A DNA stretch of 63,551 nt from Elusimicrobiota bacterium (GTDB lineage: Bacteria > Elusimicrobiota > Elusimicrobia > UBA1565 > UBA9628). Where the stretch lies: NCBI GenBank assembly GCA_026388095.1, contig JAPLKL010000013.1, positions 4,164 to 67,714 of the forward strand, read 5' to 3'. Position numbers and translations under genes: made by a program. The notes below the pieces were generated by a model, which was given only the letters and a program-made list of their open reading frames with translations, did no database searches and was not told where the DNA came from. Positions 51,118-59,721 of the stretch are shown here, in pieces (positions within the stretch are counted from its first letter, which is position 1; each line of letters starts with the position of its first letter).

Positions 51118-51151
51118 GCTGTGACATGCTCGGACATCAGCTGTGACATGC
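51118..51151 (+). repeat. Direct repeat GCTGTGACATGC, two copies
   Basis: The dodecamer occurs at 51118-51129 and 51140-51151, start-to-start 22 bp, two helical turns. It lies 21-54 bp upstream of the ATG at 51172 and could be a regulator-binding site for that gene. Confidence 0.6.
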
Positions 51152-51171
51152 GGCTGGAAGCCTAGCGCGCT

Positions 51172-51849
51172 ATGCGACGCCATCAGCCCCCAAAGAAAAC
51201 CTTGCTGGCGGAACTCGTAGACTTGATTTCGACTCCCGGCTTCATGCGTCTGCCCGCGACCGAACAGGACCGCCTCTTCCATGCGCATCTGGGACAGGAT
51301 CGCCCGCGCATCGCCCCGAAGGACGAGCCGGAATTGCGCCGTAAATTATTCGAGCCTGTCACAGGACCAGGCGCTCAACTCTCAGCGACTATCACCGATT
51401 GCCTTTTTGCCTTGCAGGTCGAAGGCGTATTGAGCAAGCCTGCCGGGAAATGTCGCCTCTTGCGCAAGGGGAGGCCATGCGAGTGGGGCTCGAATGGACG
51501 GCCCACCATATGCATCATGGCGGACTTCGGCATGGGGCCATATGGCTGGCTGCGGAAAACCGGTGAACCGCCCCCGGCCGTCGGCCCTAATATCGCGGAT
51601 TCGGTCGGCGGATTCCCGGCTGAATTCCTGGTGCCCAAAGAGCTGGATGCTGATTTCGCCAAATGGGCGGCAGCGTTCGAGTCCGGTTACGACAAGGACG
51701 CATTCGACTGGCTCAAATGGAACGCTCAGGGGATTGAACTCGCGGCCAGGCTCAAGCGGGTCGTCGGTGAGCGCTATGGCGTCGAGTACCACTATCCCTA
51801 TGAAGATCCCAGGAAAGAATTGCAAGACACCATCCTGGTCATCGACTGA
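51172..51849 (+). CDS. Hypothetical protein, orphan
   Basis: 225 residues, soluble, no signal peptide. The middle contains CRLLRKGRPCEWGSNGRPTI and IMADFGMGPYGWLRKTGEPP; the C-terminal part has FESGYDKDAFDWLKWNAQGI. I do not recognise the family. Codon usage and base composition are less GC-biased than in neighbouring core genes, and it lies next to a decayed Fic gene and repeats, so it is probably acquired. The start is the ATG at 51172, without a clear ribosome-binding site. Confidence 0.6.
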   Translation: MRRHQPPKKTLLAELVDLISTPGFMRLPATEQDRLFHAHLGQDRPRIAPKDEPELRRKLFEPVTGPGAQLSATITDCLFALQVEGVLSKPAGKCRLLRKGRPCEWGSNGRPTICIMADFGMGPYGWLRKTGEPPPAVGPNIADSVGGFPAEFLVPKELDADFAKWAAAFESGYDKDAFDWLKWNAQGIELAARLKRVVGERYGVEYHYPYEDPRKELQDTILVID

Positions 51850-51899
51850 GCCGTCCGTACCCTATCGAGTCACTGCGCTACGAATAGGTCCGCGGCCGG

Positions 51900-53147
51900 T
51901 CAGGGCGCGGCGGGCTCGGCTGGGATCTCGGCCGGAGGCACAGGCAGGCCGGTCTTCTCGTCTATCGGTCCGTAGCGATCCAGTATCTCCAAGGTGTTGT
52001 GAGCCTGCTCATAGGCCTTGACCACCTTGTCCTTCCAGGTCGGGGCGTAGCCGCTGAACTCCAGTGCCGCCTTAAGGAGTTTGTCCGCCTGGGCGCGGTC
52101 ATGGCCTCCCGCGGCCTGCTGGGCCTGTTCCAACAGCCCCGGGATGAATTGCCGGGCCAACAGTTGGGCTCCGCCCAAGAGCTGCTCGAGGAAGCGCGAG
52201 CCGTCTTGATAGTTCAGCCGCTTGCGGGCCTCCTGGCGGGCCTGATCGATCCTCTTAAGGGCCAGGAACGGGTCCTCTTCGCGCATCGCGTCGCGCAGCA
52301 GCCGCTCCATGTAGGCGCGCGGCTGGCGCACCGGGTCAGGCATGGGCTCGGAAGGCTTTGTGGTCTCGGCCTTCGGCTGCGCCGGGACCTCGACCGCGAT
52401 GGCCGGCAGCTTGGCCATCAATTCCGCCATGCGCATGTTGATGCCGCCCTCTGAACGGTCCAGAGCCTTGGCCTGCTCCAGGCGCTTGGCCAGGATCCCC
52501 GCCTGGGGCGAGGAGGGCTTCGACACGAAATCCCCGGAGAGAGGAACCACGACGGGCGCAGCTGTCGCGTCGTTGGCGCAGAGCACGGTCAGGCTGGCCG
52601 CGTCCTTCATCACGATGACCGGCCCCTTCTCCAAAGCCGGAAGGGCGGCCAAGAGGATGTTGGCCTGGGCTTGCGGCGAGGAGACTTCGGCCTGCTTGGA
52701 CAGCCAGCTGTAGAAACCGTAGGCCCCGTTGATCATCTCCACAGCGCCGCCGCTCAGGCCCGGCATGTCCGCGGGCGCGGCAAGACCGTCGAAGACTCTT
52801 CCTAGGGCGGCAGACTGCTCCGCCAAGGGGGCCCTGGGATCGATGGCCGCGGCCAAGGACTTCTCGTTGAGGATGGGGCGCAGCAAGCCCGGGACTGCCG
52901 GGGCGGCTGCCAAGACCGCGGGTTGGACCACGGGTACGGCCGGTGCCGCGGGAGTCAGGGCCAAGAGTCGGGGGGCCAGGAGCCCGGCGGCAGGAAGCAG
53001 GCTGGCCCGCAGAGGGGCCGCGTTGAGCGCCGGAGCCAGGCGGATGACCGGGACGGCTGTCCCCGCCTGCGTGCTGAGCCTGAACTGGGCGCAGGCCGGG
53101 CCGGCCAGGGCCGCGGACAAGGACAAAGCCAGGAAAGCGGTTTTCAT
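51900..53147 (-). CDS. Secreted Ala/Pro-rich protein of unknown function
   Basis: 415 residues. Signal peptide MKTAFLALSLSAALAGPACA. Residues 20-115 are low-complexity Ala/Pro/Leu/Val (VIRLAPALNAAPLRASLLPA). Then a helical globular domain (GAYGFYSWLSKQAEVSSPQA, RQPRAYMERLLRDAMREEDP, AAGGHDRAQADKLLKAALEF) and a Pro-rich end. A TATGAT hexamer (53154-53159) is 6 bases before the ATG and no ribosome-binding site is seen. It is divergent from the next secreted-protein gene. Family not recognised. Confidence 0.75.
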   Translation of the reverse strand: MKTAFLALSLSAALAGPACAQFRLSTQAGTAVPVIRLAPALNAAPLRASLLPAAGLLAPRLLALTPAAPAVPVVQPAVLAAAPAVPGLLRPILNEKSLAAAIDPRAPLAEQSAALGRVFDGLAAPADMPGLSGGAVEMINGAYGFYSWLSKQAEVSSPQAQANILLAALPALEKGPVIVMKDAASLTVLCANDATAAPVVVPLSGDFVSKPSSPQAGILAKRLEQAKALDRSEGGINMRMAELMAKLPAIAVEVPAQPKAETTKPSEPMPDPVRQPRAYMERLLRDAMREEDPFLALKRIDQARQEARKRLNYQDGSRFLEQLLGGAQLLARQFIPGLLEQAQQAAGGHDRAQADKLLKAALEFSGYAPTWKDKVVKAYEQAHNTLEILDRYGPIDEKTGLPVPPAEIPAEPAAP

Positions 53148-53275
53148 GAAGATATCATAGCCAGGGGGCCTCGGCTCGGCCTCGGTCCCATGGGGCAAGT
53201 CCGGCCCGCATTCCGGCCCATCCCCGCACAGGTCTTTCGGACCACCATCCGGCCTCGGTTTGATATCATGGCAGG

Positions 53276-53989
53276 ATGGCGGCCAGGGTCTGCGGGACCG
53301 CGGCGCTGCTGCTGGGCCTGATTTCCGCTCAGGCCTCGGCGGCCCCGTCCGAGCCTCAAGTCGCGGCCTCGACGAGCACGCGCGCGCCGCGCCGGGAGAT
53401 CCCTTTGTCTCTGACCTTCATCCAGAATAGGCAGGACCGGCGACTGGAGCTCGGCTACAGCCTGCGGTGGGACTTCGACGACCTCAAGGACGCCGGCCCC
53501 GGGATGCTCCGCACGCTGCTCGATCCGGGCGCTTTCTGGGAGGGTCAGACCTGGGACTTCAGGGACCGCACCCGCTTCATCCTATACGGAGTGAGGGTCG
53601 ATCCCTGGAAGGCATTCTTCGAGCCGGCTGCGCCGGTCGCGGTCACGGCCAGCAGCGGGACCTCGGCCGGCGCTGCGCGAAGAGCGCCGCAGCGTCGGCG
53701 CTGGCGCCCCTCGGTCTGGCCGGTCATCAAGGACATCAACGATCACATCGAGAGCGATATCCGCAACGAAGTGCTGCGCGAGTCGCTGCGCCGGCTTCCT
53801 GCCGAAGCGCAGAAGAGGACGGTCGAGGATGAGAGGGAACTCCTGCGCGATCTCGTGCGGTGGCAGCGGGAGGTGGAGACCCCGGGTCTGGCCGGAGCCG
53901 CAGACGGGATCGATTACCTTGTCCCGCAGCGCAAGCGCGACGGCGCTTGGCACGAGGGCATCCACCTCTCCACCGCGAGCGCGCGCTGA
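53276..53989 (+). CDS. Secreted protein of unknown function
   Basis: 237 residues. Signal peptide MAARVCGTAALLLGLISAQA. The mature part has LTFIQNRQDRRLELGYSLRW, a predicted beta segment, then an Arg-rich linker and helices with HIESDIRNEVLRESLRRLPA. An extended -10 (TG-n-TATCAT, 53261-53269) ends 6 bases before the ATG, again predicting a leaderless message. No family recognised. Confidence 0.7.
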   Translation: MAARVCGTAALLLGLISAQASAAPSEPQVAASTSTRAPRREIPLSLTFIQNRQDRRLELGYSLRWDFDDLKDAGPGMLRTLLDPGAFWEGQTWDFRDRTRFILYGVRVDPWKAFFEPAAPVAVTASSGTSAGAARRAPQRRRWRPSVWPVIKDINDHIESDIRNEVLRESLRRLPAEAQKRTVEDERELLRDLVRWQREVETPGLAGAADGIDYLVPQRKRDGAWHEGIHLSTASAR

Positions 53990-53994
53990 GCGGG

Positions 53995-54318
53995 TCAGTC
54001 GACTTCGCAGGTCGTCTCGGTGTGGCCCCAGCCGTTGTCGACGCGGTTGCGGACCACGATGTGATGGGCGCCCGGCGCCGGGCGCCAGTCGTACCAGAAG
54101 TACCCCGCGTCGCGCCGGCAGCTGTGCCAGCCGCCTCCGTCGATGGCGACATGGCATTCCCCGGCGGGTGCGGAGATGCGGACGGCGTAGTGGCCGCGCT
54201 GCACCTTCTCGCCCGATCGCGGATAGTCGATGCGCGGGATCTTGTCGCCCGGGCTGGTCTGCGCGACGAGTCTCCTGAGGTTGGGCAGCACCGTCGAGAG
54301 CAGGCTTTTTCCTCGCAC
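53995..54318 (-). CDS. Small beta-sandwich-like hypothetical protein
   Basis: 107 residues from a GTG at 54318 with a good ribosome-binding site (GGGAGG). The central part PRSGEKVQRGHYAVRISAPA, then CHVAIDGGGWHSCRRDAGYF and WYDWRPAPGAHHIVVRNRVD resembles an Ig-like or carbohydrate-binding domain that presents aromatic residues. Two or three Cys could form a disulphide. There is no obvious signal peptide. A TATAAT lies about 40 bases upstream. It is convergent with the preceding gene, 5 bp apart. Confidence 0.65.
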   Translation of the reverse strand: MRGKSLLSTVLPNLRRLVAQTSPGDKIPRIDYPRSGEKVQRGHYAVRISAPAGECHVAIDGGGWHSCRRDAGYFWYDWRPAPGAHHIVVRNRVDNGWGHTETTCEVD

Positions 54319-54409
54319 GAATCCTCCCTGCGGAGATACTGGATGAACCGGTACTGCTATTATAGGAAGCTTCCCGCGATTGTCAACTGATTTTTCCGGT
54401 CTCCAGCGG

Positions 54410-55312
54410 CTAAAGCGGGCCGGTGCGATAGGTCCGCACCCGCGCGCGCCAGCCGGACAGCCAGCGCTCCTCGTGGCGTTCGGGAGGCGCGTTGGCCACG
54501 CGCCGGGTGAGGACCCGGTCCGCGGAGAGGCTGTATTCGTCGAGCGCGTCCTGGCCCGGAGCCGTGCCGCTCATCCCCTGCAGGACCTGCAGCAGGCCCC
54601 AGCCTTCGCCTTTATAGCGTTCGCTGGTCGAGATGCCTTCACCCTTGAAGTTCACGTAATCCACCAGGCCATAGACTCCCAAGGGCTCGGCCGCGGCCCG
54701 GTAGAACTGCCGGCGCACGGGCTCTTGCTCGGCCGGCGGCAGGGACGCCAGGATCTTGGGCAGGGCCGCTTCCATGCGGTCCACGATGAAGCGCGTCTGC
54801 AGGGCCACGGTCGCGGCCAGCAGGTCCCGCAGCTGTCTCATGCGCGGGGACTCGATGTCTTTAAGGAAAGCCTCCCGGTCCGGCCATGGACAGACGGGCC
54901 GGCCGGCGAGCCAGTCCGGCAAGGCCACGCCGTTCTTGGAGAGGAACTCCAGCAGCGGGGGGAAGCTTTCCTGGAAAGGCCCCGGCGGGCCGGCCGGGTA
55001 CCAGATGAAATGGCCGATGCCCAGGGAGGCGAAAGCCTCGCCCTGGTTCCAGGAGGTCAGCCCGGCCACGGTCCCTCCGCATTCGTTCTGCCAGATGCGG
55101 CGGCCGATGCGCTGCACGTCGTCGGCCGGGATGTCGATGGCCGCGATGACGAACGGCGGGGGGGCCAGCCTGGGCGCGAGCTTGGGCAACAGCGGCAGGA
55201 ACTGGCCGACCGGGTCGCGGTTCCAATCCAGGGGTGCCGGGCTCGCCGCCCCGGACGGCGGGGGAACCCAGAGCATGAGCGCGAGCGCCAGCCCGCCCTG
55301 CCGAAGGTCCAT
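54410..55312 (-). CDS. Secreted protein with conserved NECGG/GIGHFIWYP signature
   Basis: 300 residues. Signal peptide MDLRQGGLALALMLWVPPPSGA. The conserved core is IGRRIWQNECGGTVAGLTSW followed by FASLGIGHFIWYPAGPPGPF and PLLEFLSKNGVALPDWL; I remember this combination from many unannotated bacterial proteins, without a proven function. Glu in NECGG, followed by GIGHF, is reminiscent of lysozyme-like active sites, a weak inference. I chose the ATG at 55312: TATAAT (55320-55325) ends 7 bases before it. A GTG six bases upstream is the alternative. Confidence 0.78.
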   Translation of the reverse strand: MDLRQGGLALALMLWVPPPSGAASPAPLDWNRDPVGQFLPLLPKLAPRLAPPPFVIAAIDIPADDVQRIGRRIWQNECGGTVAGLTSWNQGEAFASLGIGHFIWYPAGPPGPFQESFPPLLEFLSKNGVALPDWLAGRPVCPWPDREAFLKDIESPRMRQLRDLLAATVALQTRFIVDRMEAALPKILASLPPAEQEPVRRQFYRAAAEPLGVYGLVDYVNFKGEGISTSERYKGEGWGLLQVLQGMSGTAPGQDALDEYSLSADRVLTRRVANAPPERHEERWLSGWRARVRTYRTGPL

Positions 55313-55477
55313 AGGCACGATTATAGCCCATGCCGGCCGCCGGCGACTAGGCCTTTGGGCCCAGCTCAGTATAGGCCTTTGGCCTCTTTCCGCATAGGCC
55401 CCGGGGCCCTATGATATTGCCCGATGGTCCCAGATCCGCGCCGAGCCTTTCTCAATCCAAACCCTGGAGGTACGCCG

Positions 55478-56476
55478 ATGCGCCGTCTCTTCGGTCTATG
55501 CTGTGCCGCACTGCTGTGCAGTCTTCTCGTCGCTGCCCGTCCGCACCGGATCCTCACCGTGTGCCCGGGCTTTTTGCCTGAGAACGATATGAAGATCCCC
55601 GTGGGCATCAGATCCGTCGGGGGAATCTCTCAGGCGCAGTACAACCAAGTCATGGACCGCCTGCAGGCGATCTATGGCCCTATCGTCCAGGCCAAGGGCG
55701 GGGTGCTCCAGATCAACCGCCTCTGGGAGGACGCCACGGTCAATTCCTCGGCCCAGCGCCAGGGGAACAAATACATCCTCAACATGTACGGCGGACTGGC
55801 CCGGCATCCCTCCATCACCCAGGACGGCGAGACCTTGGTCGCCTGCCACGAGCTGAGCCATCATCTGGGCGGAGCGCCCAAGAGCTCGGGCTGGTTCGGC
55901 TCCTGGGCCAGCAACGAGGGGCAGTCCGACTATGCCGCGAACCTCAAGTGCATGCGCCGCATGTTCTCCGATGCGGGCAGCGCACAGTTCACGCGCATGG
56001 CGGCCGCGGACCCGGTGGCGCAGAAGGCCTGCAAGCAGGCCTATAAGGATTCGCGGCAGGCGGCCCTGTGCCTGCGCGTCGCGACCGCGGGACTCTCGGT
56101 CACGGGCCTGTTCAAGGCCATGCACCACGAGACCAAGGACCCGGCCTTCGACACGCCGGACCCCGCTGTCGTAGCCGAAACCAACGACGACCATCCCGCC
56201 ACGCAGTGCCGGCTGGACACTTACCTCCGGGGCGCTCTGTGCACCAAGTCCGTCTCGGAGGCGCTCGACGACGATGACCCGATCCCGGGCACCTGCACTT
56301 TGGCGCAAGGCTTCCAGGTCGGCCTGCGGCCGCTGTGCTGGTACAAGCCGACGCCCGCTGAGGGGGCCGCGCAGCTCCTGAGCCGCGCCTCGGTGGCGCC
56401 GCAGCTGAGCGAAGCCGTCTCCAAGAGCCCGGCGCTCTCCGCCCTGCAAGGCGCGGCCCTCTGGCAGGGACTCTAG
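55478..56476 (+). CDS. Secreted HExxH metalloprotease-like protein
   Basis: 332 residues. Signal peptide MRRLFGLCCAALLCSLLVAA. The zinc motif is VACHELSHHLGG (HExxHxxG), and about 30 residues later comes WASNEGQSDYAANLKCM, whose Glu or Asp is the likely third ligand. Eight or more Cys suggest disulphides. The ATG at 55478 has a TGGAGG ribosome-binding site 7 bases upstream; a frame from 55424 would add 18 residues before the signal peptide. I recall the NEGQ(S/A)DY type from predatory and host-associated bacteria, but no substrate is known. Confidence 0.8.
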   Translation: MRRLFGLCCAALLCSLLVAARPHRILTVCPGFLPENDMKIPVGIRSVGGISQAQYNQVMDRLQAIYGPIVQAKGGVLQINRLWEDATVNSSAQRQGNKYILNMYGGLARHPSITQDGETLVACHELSHHLGGAPKSSGWFGSWASNEGQSDYAANLKCMRRMFSDAGSAQFTRMAAADPVAQKACKQAYKDSRQAALCLRVATAGLSVTGLFKAMHHETKDPAFDTPDPAVVAETNDDHPATQCRLDTYLRGALCTKSVSEALDDDDPIPGTCTLAQGFQVGLRPLCWYKPTPAEGAAQLLSRASVAPQLSEAVSKSPALSALQGAALWQGL

Positions 56477-56491
56477 TCTCCCTGGGTCCAA

Positions 56492-56524
56492 GGCCCCGGA
56501 TTTCCTAGGCCGAAATCCGGGGCC
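56492..56524 (+). terminator. Perfect 13-bp hairpin without U tract
   Basis: GGCCCCGGATTTC (56492-56504) and GAAATCCGGGGCC (56512-56524) pair perfectly around CTAGGCC. It starts 16 bp after the metalloprotease stop. No T run follows, but a second hairpin GCCTAAG-TG-CTTAGGC comes at about 56533-56548. It may act as a transcript-end or RNA-stability structure. Confidence 0.5.
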
Positions 56525-56579
56525 GCATCCCGGCCTAAGTGCTTAGGCGGCCGGCGCGCGCGCGCGGTACAATCTCTCC

Positions 56580-57410
56580 GTGCTACCGGCGCTCCTTGCC
56601 GCCTTCCTGGCCGCAGAGTGCCTGGCTGCGCCTGGAGACCGGCTCCCGAGCCTCGTTCAGATCATCCCGCAGGACCTGCAGAGCGCGTTCGCTGTTCCCG
56701 CCACAGCCGGCTCCATCCCGACAGTCCCCGGGGTACCCCTGGGCGCCATCATGCGGCTGGCGGACCCGGCTCCGATGCGGGGCTCCCAGGTGGTCAAGGT
56801 GGACCTGCAGTCCCTGTTCAACCGCCATCTCAAGAACGCGGAATCATTCAGCCCGGGCCAGGACGCCTACACCCTGAGCACGCAGGTCGACCTCAAGGGA
56901 GACGCCTACCTCTCCCTCCAGGGCCGGGACTGGGCCTATCCCTATTTCTTCGAGTTCAAGGCCGGCATGCACGCCCGATGGCGGTCGGCCGACGGCAAGG
57001 TCTACGACGCCTCCATCGACGGCAGCATCTTCCGCCGCAAGTTCAACAACCCGCTGGTGATCCACGAAGAGAGCACGGGACGCGAAGTGTACTCCCGCAA
57101 GCTCACGGACTTCTTCAACGCCGCCGCGGTCCAGGGCGAGACCGTGGCCATCGGGGGGAACACCTACAAGGCGTTCTATTCCTATGCCCTGGACACCTCG
57201 CGCTACCCGGCGGTCTTCGACCAGACCGCCTACGGCCTTTGCCTGCTCTACGACGAATCCGACGATCCTGGCTATCACGACTTCAAGAACTACCCTATCC
57301 CCTTCGACGCCGTGAAGGGCGACCAGCCCGCGGCCTACCGCCTCCACAACGGGCAGGTGCTGTACTTCAAGCTCGCCGAAGACCAGAAGACCCTCGTCAT
57401 CTCCGACTGA
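56580..57410 (+). CDS. Secreted protein of unknown function
   Basis: 276 residues from a GTG. Signal peptide MLPALLAAFLAAECLA. The body is beta-rich: YTLSTQVDLKGDAYLSLQGR, YFFEFKAGMHARWRSADGKV and FYSYALDTSRYPAVFDQTAY. TACAAT (56568-56573) ends 6 bases before the GTG, so transcription is predicted to begin at the start codon itself. No family recognised. The moxR operon begins 38 bp downstream with its own -10. Confidence 0.72.
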   Translation: MLPALLAAFLAAECLAAPGDRLPSLVQIIPQDLQSAFAVPATAGSIPTVPGVPLGAIMRLADPAPMRGSQVVKVDLQSLFNRHLKNAESFSPGQDAYTLSTQVDLKGDAYLSLQGRDWAYPYFFEFKAGMHARWRSADGKVYDASIDGSIFRRKFNNPLVIHEESTGREVYSRKLTDFFNAAAVQGETVAIGGNTYKAFYSYALDTSRYPAVFDQTAYGLCLLYDESDDPGYHDFKNYPIPFDAVKGDQPAAYRLHNGQVLYFKLAEDQKTLVISD

Positions 57411-57436
57411 GGGGTCCGCTCCGGCCCGGAGCTGTG

Positions 57437-57442
57437 TATAAT
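57437..57442 (+). promoter_or_regulatory. -10 element of the moxR operon
   Basis: TATAAT at 57437-57442 is followed by 6 bases and the moxR ATG. The predicted transcription start coincides with the ATG, and no ribosome-binding site is present. Confidence 0.6.
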
Positions 57443-57448
57443 AGCACC

Positions 57449-58390
57449 ATGCCCACTGATCCGGCGCAGGAGACTTTCCGCAAGATCCGCGACAACATCT
57501 CACGGGTGATGCTCGGCCAGTCCGCGGCCGTGCGCAAGCTCCTGGCCGCCTTCGCCGCCGGCGGCCACGTCCTGCTCGAGGACTTCCCCGGGACCGGCAA
57601 GACCACCTTGGCCAAGGCCCTGGCCAGGTCCATCGGCGCCAAGTTCAACCGCGTCCAGTTCACCCCGGACCTGCTTCCTTCCGATATCCTGGGCGTCTCC
57701 ATCTACGAGCCGAAGGACCAGACCTTCCGCTTCCATGAAGGCCCGGTCTTCACCAACATCCTGCTGGCCGACGAGATCAACCGCGCCTCGCCCCGAACCC
57801 AGTCCGCCCTGCTGGAGGCCATGGGCGAGGGGCAGGTCAGCGTCGACGGCAGGACCTACCGGCTCATGGAGCTCTTCTTCGTCATCGCGACCCAGAACCC
57901 GGTCGAGTTCCACGGCACCTATCCCCTGCCCGAGGCGCAGATGGACCGCTTCATGATGCAGTTCTGCCCCGGCTACGTGGCGCCGGAGGAGGAGGTGGCG
58001 GTCCTCTCCGCGCAAGAGAAAAGCCATCCCCTGGAGGGCATCACGGCCTGCGTCACCACCGAGGAGGTCCTGGACCTGCGCCGCCGCGTCAAGGAGGTCC
58101 GCATCGCGCCGGAGCTCAAGCGCTATATCGTGGAGCTCGTCGGCGCGACCCGGACCGCCGCCAACGTCCGGCTGGGGGCCAGCCCCCGGGCTTCGCTCTC
58201 GCTCATGCGGGCCGCCCAAGCCGCGGCCCTCATGGACGGGGCCGAGTTCGTGTCGCCCGAGCAGGTCCAGGAGCTGGCCGTCCCGGTCATCGCCCATCGC
58301 CTCATGCTCGACCCGCAGGCGCGCTTCTCCGGGCTCACCGCCCGGGCCGTCGTCGAGGACCAACTCAAGGCCATCCCGGTTCCGGCCTAG
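57449..58390 (+). CDS. MoxR-family AAA+ ATPase
   Basis: 313 residues. Walker A EDFPGTGKTTLAKALA (about 45-58), Walker B NILLADEINRASPRTQSALL, sensor 1 VIATQNPVEFHGTYPLPEAQ, sensor 2 in GASPRASLSLMRA, with the lid domain at the C-terminus. MoxR ATPases act as chaperones for protein complexes and are typically encoded with DUF58 and transglutaminase proteins, as here. The start is fixed by the family's N-terminal helix and the -10 just upstream. Confidence 0.95.
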   Translation: MPTDPAQETFRKIRDNISRVMLGQSAAVRKLLAAFAAGGHVLLEDFPGTGKTTLAKALARSIGAKFNRVQFTPDLLPSDILGVSIYEPKDQTFRFHEGPVFTNILLADEINRASPRTQSALLEAMGEGQVSVDGRTYRLMELFFVIATQNPVEFHGTYPLPEAQMDRFMMQFCPGYVAPEEEVAVLSAQEKSHPLEGITACVTTEEVLDLRRRVKEVRIAPELKRYIVELVGATRTAANVRLGASPRASLSLMRAAQAAALMDGAEFVSPEQVQELAVPVIAHRLMLDPQARFSGLTARAVVEDQLKAIPVPA

Positions 58391-58392
58391 CG

Positions 58393-59721
58393 ATGGACCG
58401 CCTGCGCTACTCGGCCCTGCGGCTGGGCTCCGGGCTGGCGCGCCGGCTCGGGCGGCGGTTGACGCCGGCGGGCTGGCTGGCCTGCTCCGGGCTCATCGCC
58501 TCCGCGGCTTTGGGCATCGACACCAACGCGACCACCGCCTATCAGGCGTTCACCTTCCTGCTGGCGCTCCTGGTCCTGGCGTCCCTGTCGGGCCTCCTCT
58601 TCCGCCCGCGCCTGCGCCTGCGCCGGAGCCTGCCGCCTTTCGGCACCGTGGGCCAGCCCCTGCCCTATTCGGTCCGGGTCGAGAACCTCGGCGGCGCCGC
58701 GCTGCGCGGCCTCGTCGTCGGCGAGGACCCTCCCGATCCGCGGCCCGCTTACGCCGAGTTCCAGCGGGCCCGGGCTCCGGCCGGCGCGCGCTGGTTCGGC
58801 CGCCTCTGCGGCTATAGCCGCTGGCTGGGGCTCATCGCGGACCGGCGGACGGCCGTGGTCGCGCAGGCGCCCTTGCCCGACCTGCCGCCGGGAGGCCGCT
58901 GCGAAGCCTCCCTTAGGCTCGAGCCCCTGCGGCGCGGCCTGCTCAAGCTCCCCGGCCTCGCGGCGGCCCGGCCGGACTGCCTGGGCCTGTGGCGGGCTTC
59001 CTGCCCCCGGACCGAGCCGGGGGCGGTCTTGATCCTGCCCCGCCGCTACCCCGCGCCCGGACTGGCCCTGGCGGGCTCGCGCCGATACCAGCAGGGCGGG
59101 GTGGCGCTGTCCTCTTCGGTGGGCGAGTCCCAGGAGTTCATCTCCCTGCGCGACTACCGGCCGGGAGACCCGCTGCGCCGCATCCACTGGAAGAGCCTGG
59201 CCAGGACCGGCAGGCTCATCGTCAAGGAATACCAGGACGAGTACTTCGTCAGGCACGCCTTGGTGCTCGACACCTTCGCCGAGCCGGGCGCCACTTTCGA
59301 GGCGGGCGTCAGCGTCGCCGCCTCGCTGGCCTGCTCGGTCCTGACCCAGGAGTCGCTGCTGGACCTGCTCTTCGTCGGCGACGCGGCCTATTGCGTGACC
59401 GCGGGCCGCAGCCTCGGCGGAGAGCAGCGCCTGCTCGAGCTCCTGGCCTGCGTCGGCCCCTGCCGGGACAAGCCCTTCTCCGTGCTCGAGAACGCCGTGC
59501 TGCTCCGCCGCAGCGGCGTGAGCGCCTGCCTCTGCGTCCTGCTGGGCTGGGATGAGCCGCGGCGCTCGCTCGTGCGCCGGCTGCGGGCGCAGGGGCTGCA
59601 GACCGTGGCGCTGGTGGTCACGGACCCCGGCGACGCTTCCCCGCTGGAGGCCGCGGGCGGCCCGCTCCAGCGCATAGCCGCAGACCGGGTCGCCGAGGGC
59701 CTCGCCGCGGTCCGGCTATGA
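58393..59721 (+). CDS. DUF58-domain protein
   Basis: 442 residues. Two N-terminal helices (about 30-70), an immunoglobulin-like extracytoplasmic part, and the DUF58 signature ESQEFISLRDYRPGDPLRRI plus HWKSLARTGRLIVKEYQDEY near residue 240, followed by a von-Willebrand-A-like tail. It starts 2 bp after moxR and overlaps the transglutaminase gene by 4 bp. DUF58 proteins are partners of MoxR; the process served is not established. Confidence 0.92.
   Translation: MDRLRYSALRLGSGLARRLGRRLTPAGWLACSGLIASAALGIDTNATTAYQAFTFLLALLVLASLSGLLFRPRLRLRRSLPPFGTVGQPLPYSVRVENLGGAALRGLVVGEDPPDPRPAYAEFQRARAPAGARWFGRLCGYSRWLGLIADRRTAVVAQAPLPDLPPGGRCEASLRLEPLRRGLLKLPGLAAARPDCLGLWRASCPRTEPGAVLILPRRYPAPGLALAGSRRYQQGGVALSSSVGESQEFISLRDYRPGDPLRRIHWKSLARTGRLIVKEYQDEYFVRHALVLDTFAEPGATFEAGVSVAASLACSVLTQESLLDLLFVGDAAYCVTAGRSLGGEQRLLELLACVGPCRDKPFSVLENAVLLRRSGVSACLCVLLGWDEPRRSLVRRLRAQGLQTVALVVTDPGDASPLEAAGGPLQRIAADRVAEGLAAVRL

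Noticed and set aside
51042-51125. A short open frame ATG at 51042 reading through the decamer repeats (about 27 codons)
   Set aside because: It has no ribosome-binding site, and its sequence is only the direct repeat translated; more likely a repeat or decayed gene end.
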